Shown: one piece after another, positions 58,092-64,000 of the stretch
How positions within the stretch are numbered: the stretch's first letter is position 1
How the letters are laid out: the number at the start of each line of letters is the position of its first letter
Assembly (NCBI RefSeq): GCF_002865645.1
Contig: NW_020194512.1
Coordinates: 2,025,183 to 2,089,182, forward strand
DNA length: 64,000 bases
Source of the DNA: Hyaloscypha bicolor E
Lineage: Eukaryota > Ascomycota > Leotiomycetes > Helotiales > Hyaloscyphaceae
Reading direction: 5' to 3'
Translations under genes and position numbers: made by a program
Notes under the pieces: model-generated
The model's database searches: none
The model's input: only the letters and a program-made list of their open reading frames with translations
Told to the model about the DNA's origin: nothing

Positions 58092-61000
58092 ATGACTTCA
58101 CGTCCTGAATTAAAGGTATCTCCATTTCAATGGACTCCCCAATTCAACGCCACACTAACTCTTTCCAGGTCGACGATGAGGGTGGATTCATCAAATTCTT
58201 CAAATCACTACCCGATAATGGAGAGGATACAGTGAGGATCTTTGATCGGGGAGACTTCTATACTGCTCACGGGGACAGTGCATCATTCATTGCCCGAACG
58301 GTAATATATTCTTTCTGCCCCCAAAAGAAGTGAACTGACAAGTCTTATAGATCTATAAAACGACTTCCGTCCTGCGACAATTAGGCAAGCATGACTCCAC
58401 CGGTCTCCCCTCAGTTACCATGTCCACCACTGTCTTCAGAAACTTTCTTCGAGAAGCTCTCTTCCGTCTTGGCAAGAGAATCGAGGTTTGGGAGAACACG
58501 GGTCGAACTAATTGGAAAATCACAAAGCAAGCCTCACCCGGGAATCTGCAGGATATTGAAGAGGAACTGGGGGGACAATTTGATGCTGCTCCAATCATAC
58601 TGGCTGTCAAAGTCTCGGCAAAAGCTTCGGAGGCCAGAAACGTTGGTGTTTGCTTCGCAGATGCCAGTGTTCGAGAATTGGGAGTGTCGGAATTTCTGGA
58701 CAACGATCTGTATTCGAATTTCGAATCGCTTCTAATTCAGCTCGGGGTGAAAGAATGCCTCATCCAGGTCGACAAGTCAGAAAAGGATGTGGAGATGGCT
58801 AAGCTCAAGGCGATTGTCGATAATTGCGGAATTGCTATATCAGAGCGGCCTGGAACCGATTTCGGCACTAAGGATATCGATCAAGACTTGGCGAGACTTC
58901 TGAAGGACGAAAAGGCTGCCGGTACTCTTCCACAGACAGATCTCAAGCTTGCAATGGGATCAGCGGCCGCTTTGATCAAGTATCTTGGAGCATTGCACAA
59001 TCCTTCGAATTTCGGTCAATACCAGCTTTATCAGCATGATCTGTCACAGTTCATGAAGCTAGATGCATCGGCATTAAAGGCCTTGAACCTCATGCCTGGG
59101 CCCCGAGATGGCGCCAAGACAATGTCAGTGTACGGATTACTAAATCACTGCAAGACCCCAGTAGGAAGTCGGTTGCTTGCACAATGGCTGAAGCAACCGC
59201 TGATGAGCAAAACGGAGATCGAGAAAAGGCAGCAACTCGTCGAGGCATTTGTCGAGGACACCGAATTACGCCAAACAATGCAAGAGTCACATCTTCGATC
59301 AATTCCCGACCTGTATAGGTTGGCCAAGAGATTTCAACGGAAACTGGCAACTCTTGAAGATGTGGTTAGAGCTTGGCAAGTGGTTATCGCACTACCAGGC
59401 TTTATTGGTACTCTCGAGGGCGTTATGGACGAACAGTATCGCGATCCACTGGATGAAGCGTACACATCGAAGCTTCGGGAGTACTCTGAGAGTCTTGATA
59501 AGCTAGCAGAAATGGTTGAAACCACGGTGGACCTTGCTGCTGCTGAAAATCATGACTACATCATCAAGCCCGAGTTTGACGAAGGCCTGCGAATAATCAG
59601 GAAGAAACTCGACAAGTTAAGGCATGAGTTGGATCAAGAGCACCGCGCTGCTAGTCTGGACCTTTCGCAGGAGATGGACAAAAAGCTGTTCCTCGAGAAC
59701 CACAAAGTCCATGGCTGGTGCATGCGTCTTACGAGGAACGAAGCGTCTTGCATTCGGAACAACAAGAAATACCAGGAATGCTCCACACAAAAGAATGGTG
59801 TTTACTTCACAACTCAGAAGTTGCAAAGCATCCGACGAGAGTTTGATCAGCTATCCGAGAACTACAACCGGACCCAGAAGAGCTTGGTCAACGAGGTCGT
59901 CAGTGTTGCCGCTTCATACTGCCCAGTCATAGAACTGTTAGCCGGCGTGCTTGCTCATATGGATGTTATTGTGAGCTTTGCACATTCTTCCGTCCATGCA
60001 CCTACATCCTATGTCAGACCCAAGATGCATCCCCGTGGTGAGGGTGACACCATCTTGAAGGAGGCCCGGCACCCTTGTATGGAGATGCAGGACGACATTC
60101 AATTCATCACCAACGATGTTACTCTCAGACGTGGAGGTTAGTAAATGTTTTCTATTGATGTTCGACCCCTGGTCCGCCCCCGCCTGAAGGTTTGTGAGAT
60201 GCAAGAGCACCTGGGCCATGCTCCTTCCGCAGCCATGGATTCTTCTTCTGCAGCCATGGATTCTCCTTCCGTCTGCGCATCGAGGACAGACTTCCTCAAA
60301 CAACTCCTGTCTGCAACTTCATTCGTCTTTGCTCCTGGCCTCTTGGACGTCCTCCAATCGTCTACTCTGCCTGCGATCACTTTCTTCAAAAGCCTCCCTA
60401 CCGACCATAAGAAAGTGTGGGGAGTATATCTCCTTGTGCTTGAGAAACGGGACCCCCGATCAAAGATATATATCGGCTCAGGTACTTCTGTTACTGGTGG
60501 TGTGTCCTCTCGTCTTTGCCAGTACGACAAGCAGCAACTTCTGCTTAGAGACGTTAAGAATCATGGCTCTCGACGCCAAGTCCCTCCCTCAGCTCATGAT
60601 GCTGCTTCTCTGGAGATGTCTCAACATGTTTGCTGTAAACTATAAGCACTCATTCTTTGTCAAAATCCTCTCGAGCGAGGACTTCCTCGAGGAACTCCTG
60701 TCTGCAACTTCATTGGTCTTTGCTCCTGGTCTCTTGGACATCCTCCAATCGTCTGCTCCGCCAACTATCGCTTTCTTCAAAAGCCTCCCTACCGACTGTG
60801 AGAATGTGTGGGGAGTATATCTCCTTGTGCTTGAGAAACGGGACTCCCGATCGAAGATTTATATCGGCTCAGGTACTTCTGTTGCTGGTGGTGTGTCCTC
60901 TCGTCTTATCCAATACGACAAGAAGCAACTTCTGCCCAAATACGTCGCACCCGCTCTCGATGAAGGATATACTATCACTCACAAGGGCCTTCTATGCTCT

Positions 61001-62635
61001 GCACCCATCCCTTCTGCTGGCAAAGTACCAATTACACGGCTGTTCTTCGTTGCATTAGAAGCTGTCTTCACATTTGTCTTCTGGGCTCTTAACTGCAAGA
61101 CTAAACATGGGTTTGGCTTTGCGGATCTGTGCCCCTGGGATCGAGATACGCTTGAATATGGCGGTTTATGCTCCCACAACCCCATGTCCGAGAATATTAG
61201 AGGAGACTTGGGCCTTTCAGCTGAGCAATTGGAGACTATGGCAGCAGAATACGCTATAAAGCGGGCGGGAGACAAACGCAAGAGAAGAGCCGATGCAAAG
61301 GAGAAGGACCCTGAAGCTTTCAATGCCAAAAACAACCAGGACAGGAGGGATTGGTATTACCAGAACAAAGAGTCCTGCAGAGAAGCAGAACGAAGACTTG
61401 CAGCCAAGGATGTCAAGGCGAAGAAGTACTACTGTGAAGTCTGCGATCATGCCTGTCGGACCAGCAAGGACTTGCGTGCTCACAACTCCACCGAGAGGCA
61501 TCTTCACTATGTCGCCACTCAGCACTTACCAGAGGACCAAAAGTACTCTTGCGAGCTCTGCGATTGCAATCCTGGCAGCTGTCACGCTTTGAAGAGACAC
61601 AAGGCTAGCAAGATGCATCTCAAGAATGTTGCCCTTCAGCACTTACCAGAGGGCCAAAAGTACTCTTGCGAGCTCTGCGGTCGCAATCCTGGCAGCTCCT
61701 ACGCTTTGAAGAGACACAAGGCTGGCAAGAAGCATCTCAAGAAAGCTGCTGCTGCTGCTGCTCAGCAGCACTAGCATCACCAGGCCACGCTTTTTGGAGG
61801 TTTTTTGGTCCATATCACTAACTATTTCAAAGGTTTATCGTTGATTACAGGAGCGAATATGGGCGGCAAGAGTACTTACATTCGGCAAATCGGTGTCATA
61901 GCACTGATGGCTCAGATCGGTTGCTTCGTTCCTTGTTCAGAAGCCGAATTGACCATTTTTGACTGCATCCTTGCTCGAGTCGGTGCCAGCGATTCGCAGC
62001 TGAAGGGCGTCTCGACCTTCATGGCCGAAATGCTCGAAACGGCTAACATTCTCAAATCTGCTACCTCGGAATCTCTCATCATCATCGACGAGCTTGGTCG
62101 CGGTACTAGTACTTATGATGGATTTGGACTTGCCTGGGCAATTTCAGAACACATCATCAAGGAGATCGGCTGTTTCTCCATGTTCGCCACCCATTTCCAC
62201 GAGCTCACTGCCTTGGTAGACCAGTACTCTCAAGTGCAGAACCTGCATGTCGTGGCACACATCGATGACAACGGAAAGGGTAAGAGAGAGGTTACACTTC
62301 TTTACAAGGTGGAAGAAGGAGTCTGCGATCAGAGTTTCGGTATTCATGTTGCGGAGCTTGTGAGGTTTCCTGAAAAAGTGGTTAGTATGGCGAAGAGGAA
62401 GGCGGACGAGTTGGAAGATTTCACCAGTAAGCACGATGGACATGCGATCCAATATGGGAAGGAAGATGTGGAGGTAGGAAGTGCGATGTTAAAGGATGTT
62501 CTGGTGAAATGGAAAGAAGCTTGTGACGGCAAGGACTTTAGTAGGCAGGAGATGGTGAGTAGGTTGAGGGAGCTGGTAAAGGGGGATGAGAAACTCCTTG
62601 CGAATCCCTTCTTCCAGAGTGTGAAAGGTCTATGA
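58092..62635 (+). CDS. MSH2: MutS homologue Msh2 (interrupted by an ORF-bearing intron)
   Basis: Msh2 is the common partner of Msh6 and Msh3 in eukaryotic mismatch recognition. Exons 58092-58115, 58169-58300, 58351-60136 and 61833-62635 sum to 2,745 nt, exactly 915 codons, with no internal stop (914 residues; the family is about 930-960). Domains I to IV are in order: [11 protein letters not shown], then LRQLGKHD, the connector, the lever and clamp ([20 protein letters not shown]), then the ATPase domain. The last intron is 1,696 bp and falls just before Walker A ([15 protein letters not shown]). The Walker [29 protein letters not shown] and the C-terminal helices follow. At the junction, RRGGLSLITG is about two residues shorter than I expect for fungal Msh2. 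Confidence 0.93.
60145..60645 (+). CDS. Truncated upstream GIY-YIG copy (166 residues)
   Basis: The ATG lies directly after TAG TAA and is in the same frame as MSH2 exon 3. After a leader with an imperfect repeat ([14 protein letters not shown]) it repeats the GIY-YIG module of the downstream ORF, with [25 protein letters not shown] and [10 protein letters not shown]. It then loses similarity and stops before the Arg/His/Glu part and the zinc fingers. It aligns to the second copy without indels over about 250 bp at an offset of 391 bp. It may be a decayed duplicate, a small regulatory ORF or an exon; the sequence does not decide. Its own activity is doubtful because the GIY-YIG core appears incomplete. 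Confidence 0.5.
   Translation: MFSIDVRPLVRPRLKVCEMQEHLGHAPSAAMDSSSAAMDSPSVCASRTDFLKQLLSATSFVFAPGLLDVLQSSTLPAITFFKSLPTDHKKVWGVYLLVLEKRDPRSKIYIGSGTSVTGGVSSRLCQYDKQQLLLRDVKNHGSRRQVPPSAHDAASLEMSQHVCCKL
60281..60947 (+). repeat. 391-bp-offset repeat of the GIY-YIG module
   Basis: Bases about 60281-60556 and 60672-60947 align at a fixed offset of 391 with few mismatches and no indel at the points I checked (CTTCCTC at 60291/60682, CTCCTG at 60304/60695, GGTACTTCTG at 60481/60872). The two copies lie in different reading frames, since 391 is not a multiple of 3. Confidence 0.85.
60563..61774 (+). CDS. GIY-YIG nuclease-like protein with three C2H2 zinc fingers
   Basis: The frame is open from 60194, but the best start is the ATG at 60563 ([10 protein letters not shown]), giving 403 residues. 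The GIY-YIG core is seen: [23 protein letters not shown] (GVY, 13 residues, YIG), then [11 protein letters not shown] with the catalytic-type Arg, [14 protein letters not shown] with a His, and [15 protein letters not shown] with the probable metal-binding Glu. A basic linker ([17 protein letters not shown]) follows. The C-terminus has three U1/jaz-type fingers, each C-x2-C-x12-H-x5-H (CEVC.., then two near-identical CELC.. repeats), and a short Ala/Gln tail. Such fingers could supply DNA or RNA binding, as the modules of intron-encoded GIY-YIG enzymes do. The nuclease fold is confident; homing activity is inference. Confidence 0.75.
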   Translation: MALDAKSLPQLMMLLLWRCLNMFAVNYKHSFFVKILSSEDFLEELLSATSLVFAPGLLDILQSSAPPTIAFFKSLPTDCENVWGVYLLVLEKRDSRSKIYIGSGTSVAGGVSSRLIQYDKKQLLPKYVAPALDEGYTITHKGLLCSAPIPSAGKVPITRLFFVALEAVFTFVFWALNCKTKHGFGFADLCPWDRDTLEYGGLCSHNPMSENIRGDLGLSAEQLETMAAEYAIKRAGDKRKRRADAKEKDPEAFNAKNNQDRRDWYYQNKESCREAERRLAAKDVKAKKYYCEVCDHACRTSKDLRAHNSTERHLHYVATQHLPEDQKYSCELCDCNPGSCHALKRHKASKMHLKNVALQHLPEGQKYSCELCGRNPGSSYALKRHKAGKKHLKKAAAAAAQQH

Positions 62636-62912
62636 TTTTATGGCTCTAGGGAGGTCTACTGGTATTGCTACATAGTTGGGAGGCACTAATTGCTTTATAA
62701 GGGGCGGCCTAATTGTACAACACATAGGATTACATGGAATGAAAATATCAACGTCAAAACCGCTGCGATAGTCTGTCAACCATGATGAACTTGGAGAGAT
62801 ATCTCTGTCATTGGTAAAGGGAAGAACTTCAACAATCTGTATGATTCTGAATCCTCTACTTCTAGCAGGTAGGCCACTCTTGGGAGCTCGTTGGGTTCAA
62901 ATCATGATCGGA

Positions 62913-64000
62913 TCAATCACCTCCATCGCCAGTCCTACCCAGATCTCTCCTCACCCTCCAAACACGGGCCCCTGTTCCCCGTCCCTGAGATCCTTCAAGT
63001 CTGTCCACCCACGGAGCGTTCTGGAATCCATCACCCAGACTCTGATTCCCAGTCTCATCCATACCTTTAGAGGCTTCGGCTTCAAACTCCGGGGATCCTT
63101 CATCGTCAAGGTCCAGTTCTCTACCTCCTTGTTTCCTCGCCGCTTTATCCAAAGCAGTCTTTCGTGTAAGCTCCTCGATGTATGCCCAGCCAGGCGTGTC
63201 AAGTTTTCCACTAATTAGAACGATTGACTTCCCGGCCTGGCTGACATCCTCGATCACTTTTGATGGAATTGGAGTTAGGACTTGCAGTCGACGCCGAGCC
63301 ACGTCGATGCCTCTGACTAGTGCAAGACCAATACTGTGAGAGTATTTAGGATCAAGCGAAATATTATTTGAGGGGTTGAAGTAGGGTATTTCTTCATCAG
63401 GGGTGGATACTATTAGTGGCCTTTCCAAATGTTGAAGCTGGAGGGAATCTTGATCAAATGCACGGATTTCTGTATCGTCCGTCTTGTCAAAGACGTGCGT
63501 GGGAGGCTCCATGTTGTCTCCTTCTGAGGTCCAGCCAGGAATCGCTGCCATATCATCGATGACGACGACAGCTACCAGAGAGCCATTGATCGTATCCGCA
63601 AGAAGGTTTACAGGCGGTTGCTCTCCATAGCACATAACGCCAAGCAGTCCAGGATTCTCTCCTGAATAATTTATTTCCCAAGGTGGTATGGAAGTCAAAG
63701 GTAGACTGTTCCATGCCAATGTTGACTTTGTGGCTGAATCTAAGTGAAAGTATGACATCGACTGCATCGCTCTGAGATGAGCTGCCGTTCTTGTTGTATA
63801 CTCACTGACCTGGGATGGTAGTGTGAGCACAAGAGTCGATTTAGCTGCTTCTCGCAGGCTATCAACGACGTCTGGTGGTCCATCCTGAGACATATAAATA
63901 ATCTCACTCGGCCGAAGTTGAGTGATTATTTCTACCAGGATTTCCAATCCCGTGCCTAACACCCATCCAGGAGTATTTATGACTAAGGGGCAGCTTGCCT
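62913..64000 (-). CDS. GRC3: Grc3/NOL9 polynucleotide 5'-kinase, 3' part only
   Basis: Grc3 phosphorylates the 5'-hydroxyl left when Las1 cuts ITS2 during 60S subunit maturation. The window holds only the C-terminal ~360 residues; the frame runs off the end at 64000, where PLVINTPGWVLGTGLEILVE reads continuously. The Walker A and lid are therefore outside, upstream. Visible family features are the NTPGWVLGTGLEI segment after the P-loop, the RPSEIIYMSQDGPPDVVDSL block and, later, VLTPIPSKVIED and an acidic/basic tail. It is convergent with MSH2, with 277 bp between stop codons. An intron could exist in the missing part. Confidence 0.85.
   Translation of the reverse strand, partial: ASCPLVINTPGWVLGTGLEILVEIITQLRPSEIIYMSQDGPPDVVDSLREAAKSTLVLTLPSQVSEYTTRTAAHLRAMQSMSYFHLDSATKSTLAWNSLPLTSIPPWEINYSGENPGLLGVMCYGEQPPVNLLADTINGSLVAVVVIDDMAAIPGWTSEGDNMEPPTHVFDKTDDTEIRAFDQDSLQLQHLERPLIVSTPDEEIPYFNPSNNISLDPKYSHSIGLALVRGIDVARRRLQVLTPIPSKVIEDVSQAGKSIVLISGKLDTPGWAYIEELTRKTALDKAARKQGGRELDLDDEGSPEFEAEASKGMDETGNQSLGDGFQNAPWVDRLEGSQGRGTGARVWRVRRDLGRTGDGGD

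Larger units (their letters stand above)
60137..61832 (+). mobile_element. 1,696-bp intron-like insert in MSH2 carrying GIY-YIG/zinc-finger ORFs
   Basis: The insert starts GTTAGT after codon GGA-G and ends AAAG, with a CACTAAC branch-site match at 61816-61822 about 10 bp before the acceptor, which is a spliceosomal intron layout. Neighbouring MSH2 introns are 50-53 bp. Inside are two partly repeated GIY-YIG segments and a zinc-finger tail on the MSH2 sense strand. No reverse transcriptase, terminal repeats or poly-A are seen, so a retroelement or DNA transposon is unlikely. It is not an intein, because the read-through frame stops at once (TAG TAA, 60139-60144). The best reading is a homing-endonuclease-like gene inside a spliceosomal intron. 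Confidence 0.75.

Noticed and set aside
60137..61832. An intein in MSH2
   Set aside because: In the exon 3 frame the insert meets TAG TAA at 60139-60144 and the ORF ends with TAG at 61772, so no continuous fused protein exists. No intein splicing blocks were seen.
60137..61832. A Penelope-like retroelement (GIY-YIG plus reverse transcriptase)
   Set aside because: No reverse-transcriptase motif occurs in any frame of the insert and its size is too small.
58092..62635. MSH2 as a disrupted pseudogene
   Set aside because: Splice sites and branch site are present and the joined frame is exactly 915 codons with all motifs intact. Disruption remains possible only if the intron is not spliced.
61805..62635. 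Separate short gene starting at 61805
   Set aside because: The start would be TTG and the protein begins in the middle of the MutS ATPase domain. It is MSH2 exon 4.

Overview
The window is nuclear DNA of a filamentous ascomycete (Pezizomycotina). Genes are dense, most introns are about 50 bp with GT..AG ends and CTAAC-type branch sites, and several products are fungus-specific (Skn7, a hydrophobin, Mdm35, Mis14, fungal ferric reductase). The residues resemble Leotiomycetes/Helotiales, but that placement is from memory and was not tested. All gene models below were assembled by hand from splice sites and reading frames.

Layout. 0.2-9.9 kb: a divergent complex I pair (NDUFS8 and mitochondrial acyl carrier protein), VPS74/GOLPH3, a SURF6/Rrp14 ribosome-biogenesis protein, a proline/serine-rich orphan and a hydrophobin. 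10.4-11.2 kb: an 828-bp non-autonomous hAT-like transposon with a perfect 8-bp target duplication. 11.5-18 kb: RAD54, a small orphan, a mitochondrial carrier and a HAD/RGG protein. 18-21 kb: a gene-poor, partly GC-rich stretch that runs into the SKN7 response regulator. 24-31.6 kb: GCD6 (eIF2B epsilon), SEC14, prefoldin subunit 3 and a ferric reductase. 32.5-40.4 kb: GPI1 with a 10-nt micro-exon and a swollen intron, a 78-residue two-TM protein, MDM35 and RRP6. 41.4-42.2 kb: a coding-like stretch with five in-frame stops. 43-56 kb: PRI1, DHH1, a folliculin/LST7 homologue with a 12-nt first exon, RPT3, a small orphan and MIS14. 56-64 kb: TRM10, MSH2 and the C-terminal part of GRC3.

The standout is MSH2. 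Just before its Walker A codons it carries a 1,696-bp intron-like insert that encodes a GIY-YIG nuclease-like protein ending in three C2H2 (U1/jaz-type) zinc fingers. Removing GT..AG from 60137 to 61832 gives a continuous 914-residue MSH2. The insert also holds a second, truncated GIY-YIG copy 391 bp upstream. The first copy is in frame with the upstream MSH2 exon and the second with the downstream exon. It looks like a homing-endonuclease-type selfish gene living in a nuclear spliceosomal intron of a mismatch-repair gene.

Most genes are unrelated housekeeping loci in tight head-to-head or tail-to-tail arrangements. The only clear functional pairing is the complex I pair with its shared promoter. 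RAD54, PRI1 and MSH2 all act on DNA but are scattered.
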